Source: Nepenthes gracilis
Lineage: Eukaryota > Streptophyta > Magnoliopsida > Caryophyllales > Nepenthaceae
DNA length: 64,000 nucleotides
Direction: 5' to 3'
Assembly (NCBI GenBank): GCA_033239525.1
Contig: BSYO01000035.1
Location: 8,220,627-8,284,626, forward strand
Below the pieces are notes generated by a model. That model saw only the letters and a list, made by a program, of their open reading frames with translations, did not search any database and had not been told where the DNA came from. Below are positions 32,671 through 47,600 of this stretch, piece by piece. Positions within the stretch are counted from its first letter, which is position 1. Each line of letters begins with the position of its first letter. The translations under genes and the position numbers were made by a program.

Positions 32671-35600
32671 GTACAACTGCTTCCCAATATTGATGTGCAA
32701 AACAGTAAGAAACAAGGTTTTTTGGCGATCAACTATAATCTATTTCTCACTTCGTGGCGTATGTTAAGGGTTAATTAGCTTTATCCCTGCATTAGGCTGT
32801 TCAGTTATTTTAATCGGTGACCTTCGAATTACATCGGAGGAGTTTATCATTGCGCTGAGCTCATCCTCTAACCAATGGAATTACATCTGAAATGCTGTTT
32901 CATTTTTGATGGGAGTAGGAAGCATCAGCAGTGCTCTCTTCTCTCTTTTTATAACGAGTTATTGTGAAACATGATGTTTGCACCTATAGGTGAGGGGGCT
33001 GGTGAGGGAGCATCTGGAATCTTACAACTACTTTGTGAATACCGGGATAAAGAAGATTGTTCGCGTCAATAATCTGATCACTTCTAGCGTTGACCCCAAT
33101 ATCTATCTTAGGTTAGTAAAGTCTTAACCTTTTCTATGTTGCTGTTATGCTCCTTGTAAGAGAGATTTTTTTTCCCTTTTACATCTAACTATAATGAAGT
33201 TGAGGGGTTATCGCTGTCTGCTACATTTTTTTTTCACTGTTTGGTATTACTTCTGGGTTTGTGCTTTCATTGTGCAGGTTTAAAGATGTGAGAATCGGAG
33301 AACCATCAGTAGTTGTTGATGGCGTGAATGAGAAGCTCACTCCTCAGTTCTGCAGGCTATCAGACATGACGTATCTCTCTGTCTCTCTCCTCCTCCTGCA
33401 TCTCTCTCTTTCTCTCTCTCTCTTTTGGTTCTTGCCATTCCATTTGTGATTTCCTGATGCTTTCCGATGGCATTTATTCTTGAGTTTGCTCTCTTGGTGA
33501 GTCATGCGTTACCATTGGACACTTATTTCCTTTTTGTGTATTTTGCTTGTTTTTTGACTCTATGACCAACATAACAACTTTGAGTGGGCTTATTACCAAA
33601 TTGCCAGTAATTTGCTATGACTTATTTTCTGTTCATGTGGTGTGAGTTCTGCGTGATTTCCTTCTCACTAATTTTTGATTGGATTTAGATTTAAAGGTAA
33701 ATAATCTGAAGTGGCAATTCTATGTCTTAAAAGTTATGTTGGCAGATGAATTTTGCGACTTTAAAGTGAGGAATGGACTTGTTTAGACAGGAATAAAATT
33801 GAATCTTCATAGATAAGTTCCTTGCCCCTGGCTTTTATGGGCTAGTGTTATTCTTTGGCTCTTCTTTGGCTTTAGTGGTGAGAAGATGACACACATAGGT
33901 TTGAGGTGGGTTTTGTTGAATCAGAAAGCTGCATGTGGACTGGTATGCTATTGTCAAATTCCTTAGTAATTGAAAGGAAACTCTTGTAGGACCACTATAA
34001 AACGAGCTTATATTATATTTATGAATACTTTTGTAAGTAAATTTTCAGTGTTAGGATGGATTATGGTGGAACTATTGATGTTGTAACATATTAAATTAAC
34101 ACATTTAAAAACAATTAAAAGTAAAGGCATTTAATATGGTTGTGAGACTAGAATTATAGTTTTTATGATGAATCATTCGGGAGAAGTGATAATCAAGAAG
34201 GACAGGTAGGTCTTAAAGAATTGAATGGAGGTAATTAATATGGATTTGAACACACTTTGACATTTGGATCTGTTTCTCAAAGTTGACTATAGCAGTCTGG
34301 GATTCATATTTGCACCCCTATGCAGTGGGACTAACGCTTTTGATGTTCTCATTGCTTCTTAGCCCTCCAAAGGGTTTTTATATATTCTTGCTTGGTAGTG
34401 GTTCGTTAAAGGGAAGAAGGAGGGGAAGTATTTGGTTTGCATTCCTCTAGCAACTGTCATGGTTTATTTGCATGGGAAGAAATTCCGTGGACTTCAAAAT
34501 TTGATTATTTTATCTATCAGCATGATGCAGTTATCCTTCCTTAATGCGAGAGGCTCCATCGATAGGCATCTGCCTTTCTATGAATTTCTGTGTTAAAGGC
34601 CATTTTTATATCACTTTTGAGTTTATTGAGTTTGCTTATGGTTTGTGTTTTGAAATATGGATTGGTTTGCTGCTGTTATTAGCATCTTATTTTGTTTTTA
34701 AAGAGTTGCACTTGGTACCCACAATTGATATCTAATACAAGTACAAAGCAAGCTCACTCATATTAGCTTCATTTGACAATTAACTTTTAGAATAATGCTA
34801 CCTTAGTTATTAGAAAGTCTTTCTTGTAACATAGGGGATGTTTGAATATAAATTTTGATCCTGGATATACTTTTCCATTGGAAAACTTGCTTGAATGGCT
34901 CCAATGTGTTGGTAATCTCTCTCGCTCTCTTAAATGCATATTTAACTTTATTGAAAGAATCGCCCATTTTGTGGTTAAGGCATGGGCCTGGGTGATGAAA
35001 GTAGTCTCGTGAAGGGCCAGGCACCTGACTGTATTTCTTATCGCCCAAAGGAATGGGAAGAAATCATGTATTGACTAGGTCTTCTTGAAAGCAGTTATGC
35101 AATGGCCGTTTCATTACGCAACATCCACTTTTTAATTGGATATTGGGCCATGTTCTGGTAGAGAAGGAAGATCTATAGAAATATTGCAATTGGGAACACC
35201 CGGATGGTGATACCTACAGCATTCTGAACCTTGTGGTAGTTTGTCAAGATGAAGGGATTGGGCACATGTAGGAAAGGATGGAGATGTTTATATATTCTTT
35301 AAAGTTTGTTCTACATGGAAATTCATTTATGTTTATGGTTATTACTTTTTTTTTTTCGGGGAGGGAGCACAAATTGGAAACTTTTTTGTGTAATTGATTG
35401 CCGATATATTTCATTGCTGCTTTTATGGGTAGTACTAATAATCTATTGTCCATTGGAAGAAAACAAAACCAGACCCACTCTTATCCATTTTACTGTTGAT
35501 CAATTGTTTGTCTGTATCAGTTTGATTCAAGAGGTGTTTGCCTTCTGTTCCCCTATTTATTTTTCTCTGTATCAACTTTTGGAAATCTTGGCTTATGCAT

Positions 35601-38600
35601 TAAGAAAGGATAAAGGTTTTATTATATGCCAATTTGATGTTAAGCCTGCTACTATTTATACTCTGGCCCTGATTTAAAGTATTCTAATATGTTTGTGGTT
35701 TTAGATTGCTTTGGTGCCACAAAGTATGCTTTTGTACCAGAAGAAAATCCTCTTATTGGCTATAATATAATTCTTCTAACAGTTTTTCATGTTGTTTCCT
35801 CATTTCTATGCTACAAATTTCAGGTATGCAGCACCTATATATGTTAATGTAGAGTGTGTTACTGGAAGTCATGGTGAAAAAGAAATACGTGAGAAGGTAT
35901 GCACCAAATTTGGTAGAAGTATCCAGAGGGTATTTCTGGTTTAGTTGGGAAGTGAGGAATGGCATTGTGTTAAGAGAGAGGGGTTTAATTATGTCCAATT
36001 TCCAATTATGGTGGCTCAATTTGTTTTTGACTTATGTTAACAATTATTTTACTTTTACTTTGCACTTGTATGAGATAACACGGAGGCAGACTGTATTATA
36101 TGAATTTGTGCCTTCTGGACAGTTTTTAATGATATTTTATTTTTTACAGAGAGAGATTGTTGTGCAATTACCCTGTTTTTTGTGGTCTGTGTTTTGCAGA
36201 AGGATGTTATAATAGGACGAATGCCTGTCATGTTACGGAGCTGTTATTGCGTTTTGCATGGAAAGGATGAAGCTGAGCTTGCGAGACTAGGTTTGTTTGG
36301 AATTTTATGCTGTATCTCCTATTTGACAAAATTTCAATCCGGTGTTAGAAGCTGTCTTTTTTCACACGGTTGTCTTTTTTGTTGCATTACTTTTCTGTTT
36401 TATTTAGGTGAATGCCCCCTCGATCCTGGAGGATACTTTGTTGTAAAAGGAACCGAAAAGGTGTACATTTTTATTATGCTTAATCTTGTTTAGTATCAAT
36501 GGCACAAGTGCTCTGGGAGAACTGAGTTTATTTATATCGGCTTATTTTCTGTTGTTTTCATGTCTTTCTAATTTCTTCAATATTTATAGGATGGGAAATG
36601 GACTAAATATTAAAAGAATTGGCTGTGAGGTGAAATAGCAAGGAAAATCTTTTGAGGAACATTAAATCTTCAGGGTACTTTTGGAATCAAACAACAAAAC
36701 CTGGAAATTTGGAACCTTCCAATAGATTATGCTCACTAGTAAATTTATCATTGATGAAGTACAAAAAGTTTTTGCTCATGATCAACCAATCAAATCAAGT
36801 GGTTGTGATCATTGATGAAGTACCGCCCATTTTTTGTCTTAAGTAAATTTCTGGTTTAACCATGGTTACTGGAATCCGAAACTCCCCTTCTGTGTACTGG
36901 CATACCTATTATAGAATGTGGTTTTTAATGATAATCTAGAAATGTGTCTACGCAAAGGCTATGTGTACTTGACAGCAAACCCGGCATTTATGGCCTGACT
37001 CTCATGTTGTATCCTCATATTTGACTTGATCTTCCTGATTTAATTTGGATGCAGTATGACATCTCATAACTACTTGATAAAGCTATCAAAAATTTGACTC
37101 ATAGGATGTGACTGATAATTTTGATGCACAAGGGACCCTTTTTTAGTTGGATATTCAGAGAACTTAATTGGCCACTGGATGTTACTTGAGTAATGAATTA
37201 GGAATAAGCTTGTAATAAAATATTATTAACGTAGATTTTGAGACCTCAGTACCTCATCCTATAGTCTGTTTTTAAAAAAATGAACAATTTCGTTTTGTAA
37301 GCTAAGAATCTGGTTAAATGTTGTATAGGTGTAGTATGTGAGTTCTATTTTAATTGATGAACTGGGATAGCTGAGTGCCTGATTCCTTCCCCTCCCCAAC
37401 ACTCTGCTCTTCTTGTGAGGGTTAGTGCTTGCCTCCATCTCTTCCTATCCTCATCTAAACACTTCCATCCTCTCCAAGCATGCTGGGATTTGTGATTCCT
37501 ACTCCGAAGAGAACAATCCCATTCTTAATCTCGTGGGTTGTTAGTTGATAACAATTGTTAATACCATGTGCAACGTGGATGAAAATATCAGCCACCCGAT
37601 ACTAATATCTTCCGATACTGCTAAAAATCGCGATAAATTATTGTATTGGTAACATATTTCAATGTATTGGACACTATTCCAAATATTGGCTGATAAATCT
37701 AATATTTCGCTGATATATTAGTAGATATTTTTCCGCCGGTTCACAATTCTCAATGACTTTTTAATAGTGATATGTATTAGCAATATTTAGGGCTACAACT
37801 GATACCGATATTGATATTGATATTTTCATCCACAATTTGCAATTATGGTCAATGAGCATGAAAAGGATGTACAGGTGCTTATCTCTGTATTGGATTATGG
37901 TGGTGGCTTCTTTGCTTGCAAACAAGTTGACATTTAATTACTTGGCAGTGTCTAACAGGATGGTTAGGCATGATGTTGAAGATCAACCTTAAGGATTTTC
38001 AACCTATCATTATCATAAATGGTGCTACATAATGGGTCATCGTAAACTCAGAGGAGTAGGTGTTGTATTGAACTATGTGATATTTAACAGCCCTAGCACA
38101 GGGAACTTGAAGAGCCCTTCATTGGAAGGATTTTTTCCCTTATACTTCTTCTCACCTCTCATATGATTAATTGAGTTAAATACTGAAGCTGATGGTAAAC
38201 TAACGAAAGAAAGTTTGTGCTATCATCCTTCTTTGGCATAGTGCTATGGACTTTGATCTCCACCAATTTCCCCTGCCTTATCTGTTTCTTAAGCTCTGTC
38301 CTAAGTTCCATCTTTTATCTTCTCAGGAAGTAATGACAGCCCTTCTTGCTCCCTTTTATCCAGAAAATAATTCTTTTTGGAAGCTTACATTTTCTCATTA
38401 GCTCATGCTTTGATTATCGTTGTTGGCCAATATGGACAGCTTTGATTTCTCCTTTGGCTATCTAGTTTATTTGCCAGCAAGCTTGACTGACTCCTGAGTT
38501 GAATGCTCTTGTACCAACTCATCAACCCAATGTGAGAATCATCCATTTTCACTCACAAATTCTTGAAGCAAAAGAGACTTTCCTACTGATGATATCCCCT

Positions 38601-41600
38601 GTTCAGATAGAAGTGGGCACAATCGAAGTTGATTTTCAAGAGTGCCCGACTCCTGACTGGAACTCTCTTGCACCGACTCATTGGTCAAATGTGAGAATCA
38701 TCCACTTTCACCTATATTTGTTGAAGCAAATGGCACTTGTTACTGATGATATCCTTGTTCAAGCAGAAGGGGCACAATCAAAGTTGATTTTCAAGAGTGC
38801 CAATCATAACAACTCCTGTAAATGTCTCTTCTCTTATCAAGAATGAAGAAACAGATGTCATCTGGACATCAGAAGGATCACCTCATTGTGAAGCCTAGTG
38901 AACTTAGCCCACCACTGAAATCTTTGAAGGCAAGCACTACCCAAGTTTATCTTCCAGGAGGCAACCTTTTCCTCAAACTCAACCATGTTGAAGTTTGCAC
39001 CAAGACTAAAAGAATTGGAAGGATCTAATATTCTGCCTCAGGCTTATCTTTGTTGCTATAGTAGGTAACTTGATAATAAGATCTTCAAAGTTTCTGACTT
39101 GCAGCACAAACAAAATGGCTTATATTGCCATCGCTGTCTCTATATGCCCACTCAATTTGTCTTTGAGCCAAATATAGCACAATTTGGCAATTTGCTTCCC
39201 CAAACATCTAGAGCAATGGAGTTACAAAGCCAAAAATATGGTGACTTGAGCCCAATCAATAACTATAGACCTTTATTGTCACGTTATTTTGTCCGTGATG
39301 CCAAATCTTCAAAGCAACATGGATTCATATGCTATGACTTTCTTTTGTTACATCGAAACATATTCTAAGCCCATAAATGATACGTTACAATATACTTTGT
39401 ACCTGTCTGACTTTTTAAGAATGGTCAAGACAGGCATTAAAATTAATTTCCATTTCAGTTCTTAAAAACTTGTCTCGTAATGGTCTGTCCAAATGAACTT
39501 TGAGTCTTAATGTGTTTATTTTGTCAGAGGCATAGCATCATCCTAAAGTCCTTCTAAAAATCTCCAATAGTAACCTGTAAGGCCCAAATAGTTTCATACC
39601 TCAGTAAGTGTTGTCAATCTTGCCTAATTGGTGACCACTTTATCTTTGTTGTGTCTATAGATACCACTGCTCTAGGGATATGTGGTTAAGGAAAGTTAAA
39701 TCTTTTAGCTAAAATTTACATTTCTTGAACTTGCTATATAGTTGAGCCTTTCTCATTTTATACAAAACCATCCATAGGTGCTTCTTAGGTTCTGCAACAT
39801 CCTTTGAGTAAACCAAGATATTATCGATGAAGACTACCATGAACATATCCATAAATGGCTTGAAGATTCAGTTTATCATGTCCATAACTGCTGCTGAGGC
39901 ATTTGTCAGTCAGAGGGCATACCTATAAACTTGTAGTGCCCACACCTTGATTGAAATGCAGTTTCTGTAATGTCTGACTTCGTTAATTCAAAGTTGGTGA
40001 TAGCTTGATTTTAGATCTATCTTATACTTGTGTTCCTATAACTTGGTCGAATAATCGGGTGTGGATACATGTTCTTTAACGCTACTTTGTTCAACTCCTT
40101 GTAGTTGATGTAGTTTCTCATAAAGCTATCCTTCTTATTTATGAACAATACAGGGGCTCCCCATAGTTAAGTGTTGGGCCTGATGAAGATCAAATTCAAA
40201 AGCTCCTATAATTGCTACTTCAACTTCTTAAGCTCCATTGGTGCTATTTGGTAATAGGCCTTGGAAATCAATGCCATCTTTGGGGCATGTTCTATAGTGC
40301 AGTCAATCTCTTGCTCGGTTGCTAGCCCTGACAACTCATCTTGAGAAACAAAGTGCCATTATCGGGGCAGCTTTATAGTGAAGTCAATTTCCCGCTTGAG
40401 CACTAGCCCTGACAAGTCATCTCGGGAAACATTTGGATAAAAACACACTAGGTTAAGGTGTAAATGAATGACCCGAAAATCATTCGCCACCACAGAGAAA
40501 AATAGGAATGGCAAATTCTAGTGCTTGCCAAAGTAACTTTGACCATCAATTTTGATACCTTGGAAGTCAAAATTATGTTCCGTCAACACAAGATTATATT
40601 ACACATGTCATAGTACAAAAACATAACTTTGTTGGTATAAATACATTTATATAATATATAAATGGTTGGCCCAAAAATGGTTTGGAACCAAGATGTTTCC
40701 TCCATCAGGCACTGTCCATTATCTTCATAAAACAGGGCTACTGTTCACGCTACTGTTGATGTAAGAATTTCAGTTTTTACGGTGTGTGAAACTGTTTTAA
40801 GATGGCTAAGATTTTTGTATAACAAGTTATACTATTATATTTACATTGTTTGGTTAACAACCTAGTGATAGAAAGATACAAGAGTTATAGAGAAAAGGGA
40901 TGATCTTCATTTCACTTGCCTGAATTTCCTCTTCCTCCTCCACGGCACAACAGCAGCGGCAAAGTGGCAATGGTGGCGGCAGAAAACACCCCAAACAGAA
41001 ACAATTGGCCGTCTCAATTAAAAGCTACAACTGCCCAATCAGATTCACAGTTCCACGGCCACTAAAATTCCCTATCATAATTCTTCTTTCTATAGATTCA
41101 TTGCACAGCAGTGATGATGGAAGAAAAAGAGGGATGGCTGTGTGTTGTGTTTAGCGGCCGTGTATGTAATATAATTTTTTACCTTTCGATAATTAATAAT
41201 TATTAAACTAATTTAATTAATTTTTATTTTGTTAATTACATAGAAATATATCAACACATTATTATCATAGTAAGTACTAATTATTATTCTAAGGTGTTGA
41301 AAATAGTTATTATTGGTGAAAGATTACCAAAATATCCTTCTAATGTCCTATGGATTTGACATGTTTGATCTCAATATGAAATTAGTTTAAGATCTCCTGC
41401 AATTAATAACTTATTAATTATCTTTATTAATGACAACCTCTAGTTGAGAGTCTAGTAAACCTCAATTGAAATATTGAGGTGTTACAGATCTGCTTTCTAA
41501 GACTTGTAATGCAGCATTTCTTGATCAGTGTTCTTGTTTTGCTATTTCTTGTCTTGCAGCTGCTGTATGCAAAAATTCTTTTGTAATCAATATTCTTGGA

Positions 41601-44600
41601 GTATATTAAATTTTCCATACCTTTTACATTTAAAGGATTAAAGGATAATGGTCTTTTTATGACCATAATGTTAAGCTTGTCATTGTATCTTTATATACTT
41701 TGTTCTATTCATGCCATTGTTGTTTGTGATATGGCTAATTTCAAAATAGTCTGGTTTATCTTTTTTTAGATGCATTTTCGCTATTTATGATTGGGGCTAC
41801 ATTGATGTTCTGAAGGTTGTTTTGATGCAAGAGCAACTATCAAACAACAGAATTATTATTGATGTTGATAAGAAGGGGAAGTAAGTATATCATGTTCACT
41901 ATTCTTTGCGTCTTGTCTAAATATGATTTATTTGTTTTTACATATCTAATCCCTCAACCTACTCTTCTAGTGGTTTTGTGAGGAAGTATGCCTCTTTATT
42001 TGATCTCTTTGATAATTTTGTGTGAATACTCTATTTGAGAAGTATGGACATAGAACCGAGACACTAGTACTACACAATGCTGGCATGGCAACACACCTTT
42101 TTATTTTTTTTTTAATTTATAAAAATTAGGACATGATATTGCCAGTTTTTTTGTTTTGTTTTGTGTCTATGATAATATAATTAATCAAACAACAGTAGTT
42201 TACAAAAAAGCTTATCAATCAATACTTCACTTTGCAATTTCTAACTGTCCCAAGATATTTAGTAATTAGCAAAGGTTCTTAAATAAGCAACTTACAAAAG
42301 AAAAAAAAGAAGAGAACAAAAAGGTACACATTGTTAGTGTTTGTTATGGTTCACAATAGAATGAAAAATAAAAAAAGATGGGAATTAATCAACCAAACAC
42401 ATGGCCATAATTTAACTGAGATAGGGCATAAGATAGGGCTTAAAGCCCCATTCTAGATAGAGAGAGAACGAACTCTAGGATAAACACATGCAAACAAGAG
42501 AAAATATTTTGGTAATGATTCAACAATAGAGTTAGGGCATGAAAATTTAACAACCATGAAGTTGGGGCATACCCATAAATATCCACAACAAAATAGAAAA
42601 AAAGAGAAGGAAAAACAATGCTAGGGCTCTATCAAAAACATGCAGGGGATGAAATTCTTGATAAGAGAACACACAGAGAGCTAGATGAGAAAAAATCATT
42701 GAGGCTATTATGTTCAACAACAGATGTTTCATGAGTAAAAATCATGACAGTGAGCTCAGCTTCTCTTTCAGTTATACCAAAGTGCTTGGAAGTTATGGTT
42801 CACCATGTATTCAATAGAGCCTAGGCAGATTCAATTTTTGATGCGTTGCTGTCTTGGGAGTGGTTTCTTGGGAGTAATAATGAAAATCCTTTTTTTTTTT
42901 TTTTGGGTATCTGGTAATGAATAATCCTTGCCCCCACTTAGATGACATTTGAGGCTCATTCCTTTGGAAGTGATCTGGATATCGTGGAAGGGAAGGAATG
43001 ATTGGCCTTTCATATCATTTGAATCATGGGACATGTACTGGCCTGGTCATCTATCCTTATTGTCATTTTATGAGTTGACTGTAGTGACACAACGTGTTAT
43101 TCCTATTTTTTTACTTTTCTCTTTGTCATGGGATTGCTGATGCCATCTTGGCATCATTTTTATCAATAATATCCACCCTTTTGATTGAAAAAGAAGACCT
43201 AACTTTGTGGTTGCTTTTTTTTTTTTTTTTTTTTTGCTTTTCATATTTTTGTGGATCATATAAGCATCTGTTTCATTTGCATGAATTGTCTATAGGTGGC
43301 AGCCCCTTGGTATGTGGATGAAATCAACACTTTCTTTCCTTGGATTACAAAAGGACAATTCTATCTCTTCTCTTTATAGTAAATTGTTCTTTTATTGAGA
43401 TGCAGAAGAACATTAAAGGTATTTTTTGGTACATTGGGTCTTGGTCATGCTGCAATTATAGTTGGCTTAGGCTTTTGAGCTTTTTAACTAGTGAAGGCTT
43501 AGTGAGTTGTTGTATTTCGATTTATCTAGAAAGAAAGTTAGCTTGTGCTTGAGGTGCTGGAGAGCAAATGCCTGTATGAAGGGTTTGGGTTAAGTGGGTA
43601 TGATGATCGATTATTCTGGAGATGTTGATTATTCCAATGGTGGGAAAATCTGTCATATTAATTTTATCCTTTTTTATTTGCGGTCCAGAGAACTCTGCCT
43701 ATGTTGGAGATTTAGACCAGATAAAGGTGAGTTGCATTAGGTGGCTGATAGCTACCATAAAATTGTTGGATCTTAACAACCCACCCATGTTCTAGTTAGT
43801 ATTATGCCAAGTGCAAACCTGTTCTGGTGCATTTCCGCTTGACCATACGACTCTGTGGCATTTGATCCCATCCAAATCCCAGAGTAAAGAGTGATTGAAG
43901 AAGAGCTTTAATGAAACCTTGTACGTGATCTTGTACACTTAAAGCTAGCAGAGGAAATAACCAACAGAAAGTTAATGGCGGTGATGAAGCCATGTAGTCA
44001 ACCCAACTTACTTGGAAAAAGGCTTTGGTTTGGTTAATTCTAAGGTTGTGGTGGGTGGGAGTTGTTTGATGCAGCCAATGTTTGTGTTCTTCCATTCTAC
44101 TTAGCAGTCTGAAGTCTTTGCTTTGGAAATGATCATGACTATGCTAGTTGTATGTCTCAATCTTCTTTAGATGTTGAGAAGAGCTACTTTTACTCGTTGC
44201 AACTTTTATATGCTTGTGGATTAAAAAGATGATGACAAAAAGAGTTTGTGTTACCCATATGTACATCCTAGTTACAGTTGTTGATGCTTGTACTAGGGAA
44301 CCACAAACTGGGCTGCAGGCCCAGTTCGCTAAACATTTTTGATGTGGGTTGCACGGTTATAATGAATTATGGATACAGTTTGCAATGAGCTTCGAATTGG
44401 TAAAAGATGTGATAAGAGGGATGGAAAGAGAGAAAATGGCAGCGAAAGAACACCTACCACCTTTAGACAACCCTGGTGGCATCTATTGGATTCTCTTTGG
44501 TTGTTGCCTGTAACCCAACATGAACTATTTGTTGCATACATAGAGGAAGAGTGTGAGGGAGCGGTAAAGGGGCACCAGGTGTAAACAGGCAGAGTAAAGC

Positions 44601-47600
44601 CTAGCTCTTCTCTCTCTCTCTTCTCTCTCCCCCTCTTTTATTTTTAAATACAACTAATGAAAAAAATAAAATATTTAGTTCTCAATTTCTCTAATTTCTT
44701 CAATCCACTTCAATTTCTTATATGATACTAGTGGGTTTAGGCAAAAATAGTCAGTCCACTTCACTCGTCTCTCCTCTCTCAACTTTGTCTTTCTGCCCTT
44801 TCTCTCCTGTTTCTTTTGTTCTCTCATTTCTTCACTTCACCTTACATATTAAACAAAACTAACCAAAACTAATTTTAATTCTACATTTGAACTTGGTTTC
44901 AGAGCCTAAATTCAACCTAATCCTTCTAATATGATTACCCCTTGTGTGTTGTGGAAGGTATGAAAAATAGTTGAGAAATAACTTTGATGACACCACATCA
45001 CTGGCTGTGACCTACACACTTGCTGTGCGAGTTGTTTCATAGAATTCCATTGTGAATCAGCATCAGAGTACCTGTCCATGGTATTAATAAGGAGATATCT
45101 CTCCTATCACCTTAGCCATATGAGGTAAGGACCTAGTTTGTGACGCCGATGAATTATTAAAGCATACCTATGCTGTGGTGCATTGTATTCAGACCTAATG
45201 TATGCTGCATGTGAAATAGTAAAATATACCTGTGCCTCATGTTCTCTATTCCAATCTAGGTGTTCTGCTACTTTTTCTATCATTCACCCTGATGTTTGGC
45301 GTTGTCCTCAAACATTTACTCTTTCAGGTTGTAGATGGTTTGCAACTTATAGTAGTTGTCATAATAGAAAGGCTTTAAAGTTGGTTGTATTTGATGCATA
45401 GTAAAAGCAAAGTGTGCTCATGTTTTAAAATATTGCAAGTGATAATCTAAGAAGCACTGGCATGTTTGTGTTGACACATTTTGACTCTGACATGATTTGA
45501 TTGTGTTGGATAATTTTGTAATTTTCATGATATAAATTAGAGAAAATTTGGGCCTTTTTGACAAAATTATAGCACATTATTTTTATTAACTCACCCTTAA
45601 CTTGTATAATGTTTCTTCTTATGAATATATTTTTTCGGATGAGAAAACAAGAAATATATATGTTTGTTTTTAATTTTGTATAAACTAGTGTTGTTCATCA
45701 CTTTTGTTCTCATATTTGTACAACAAATTTTAGTTAATGCGTGCACGACCCATCGTGTAATCATTTTTTGAAAAATGTGTTGATGCATTGGTGTTGTGTC
45801 GTATCCTGTTTCTAGTGTTAGTGTCCATGCATCTTAGATGATAATGTGTAGTTCAATGCCAAAATCTAGGTGTTGTGGGGGTGACAACGGCACATTGTAC
45901 AGAAATGATGCATCGAAGAAAAATTTGGTTGAGCATGCGCTATTCATTAGATTAGCCCTGTAAACAATCTAACCCAAGTGGAGTCATAGAAAGGAGGAAT
46001 TGTCATCTTGCTGATGGTGCGGTGATATCTTTTATGTTTTCTATGAAGGTACCTAAGGCAAAGTTCTTGATGCTCTTGCTGCTTATCTGATCAATAGGAT
46101 ATTAGGATGCCCTTGCAAATATTGAGGTTCTGTGCACTGTCGGTGCATTTTTTAATAAAACTCCTGTAAAATTCCTACTAAGGTATTTGAGGTGTTTACT
46201 ATGTGCATGAAATGAAAAGGCTTCTTGGTAAGTTTCTGCCATGTTGTGTTCCTTTTTGTTGGGGATTCTGCTGCTCAAAAAGGTTAATGAAGCTTGCATC
46301 CTTCTACTGGATTCTGATGTTCCAACTAATGAAAAAGGAGTCAGGGGTCTACTTGCAAGAAGAAAGTCTCTTGTACATTCCCTGCCTAGCCAGAAAATCT
46401 TCCTTGGATATTGGTCCCATACCTGGATATCGATCTCTTGGTTTGTAAATAATCTACTAAGGGTTCCTTTAATGATATAGATTTTATTATTGCTGTTAGG
46501 AACAATGTCACAACATTTACCTTGCATGTAATCTCTTTGTATTTGAGGAGTCTTTATCTTTTCCTTATATAGCTTTTTTGTCTTCTTTGAATTCCATGTC
46601 CTTTACACCAATCTGGAAAGATGCTCTTACAGATTCTTGATGGAAGGCATTCATGGTTGATGAAATGAAGGCCATAGCTAAGAATGTAACTTGCAAACCT
46701 ATAAACGTCCACCAGGATGAAGTGTTATCCGTTGTGATTGGGTTTTACTGTGAAACACATAGTTGATGGTCCAATCGTAAGATTCAAAGCTTGATTAGCT
46801 GCAAAGGAGTTCAGTCAGACATATGTCATAGAATATCAAGAAACATTTGCACCAATATTGACGTTGGAGTTTTGTTTTCTTGTACAGTTGTTCTTGGTCA
46901 GGAACTACAACAATTGTATGTAAAAATGCATTTCTTCATGGTGATTTGGAGGAAGATGTGTATATGGAGATTTCTCCTAAGTCTACTTGCAAGGAGACTA
47001 ATGGCAAGTTATGCAAGCTGAAGAAGTCATTGTACGGACCTAAACTGTCTCTTAGAGCATGGTTTGATAGCTTTAACAAGGCTCTTTTGGCATTTGGTTG
47101 GCCAAGGCATTGCATATTATACTGTGGTCTCTAAGGGTTGTGGGGATGAGATTGCTGTTCTCATTGCGTATGTTACTATGTTACGATACCATATTGATTG
47201 GAAAGGACTCCAAGGAAACTTGTGTGTTAAAGTCTTATCCAGCTAAGAAGTTTGACATTAAAGTCTTTTGCTACTTCTATACTTCCTTGAGATTGAAGTT
47301 GCATGCTAAGCTCAAGCAATCTTTGTTTTCAAGTGGAAATGTGTCAAATTTTTAAGGAGATAGGTATGTCAGGCTCCAAACATGCTGACTCACCAATGAT
47401 GGCTTATCGGCACCTTAAGGCTGAGAAGGATGAAAATTTTTCATCAAAAAAGATATCAACAGCTTGTTGGAAAGCACGCGCGCACACACATTTTATGCTA
47501 GTCTTGATATTTCCTTTCCATTAGGTGCATGTAGTCCATGCATGCATGGTCTGTAGACATTCCCCTCAATGCTGCTTATGGGTACCTGCAGTGTTTAACT

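Noticed and set aside
35306..35677. A 123-codon frame between NRPC2 exons
   Set aside because: It lies wholly in an intron bounded by good splice sites, is hydrophobic and low in complexity, and is not part of RPC2.
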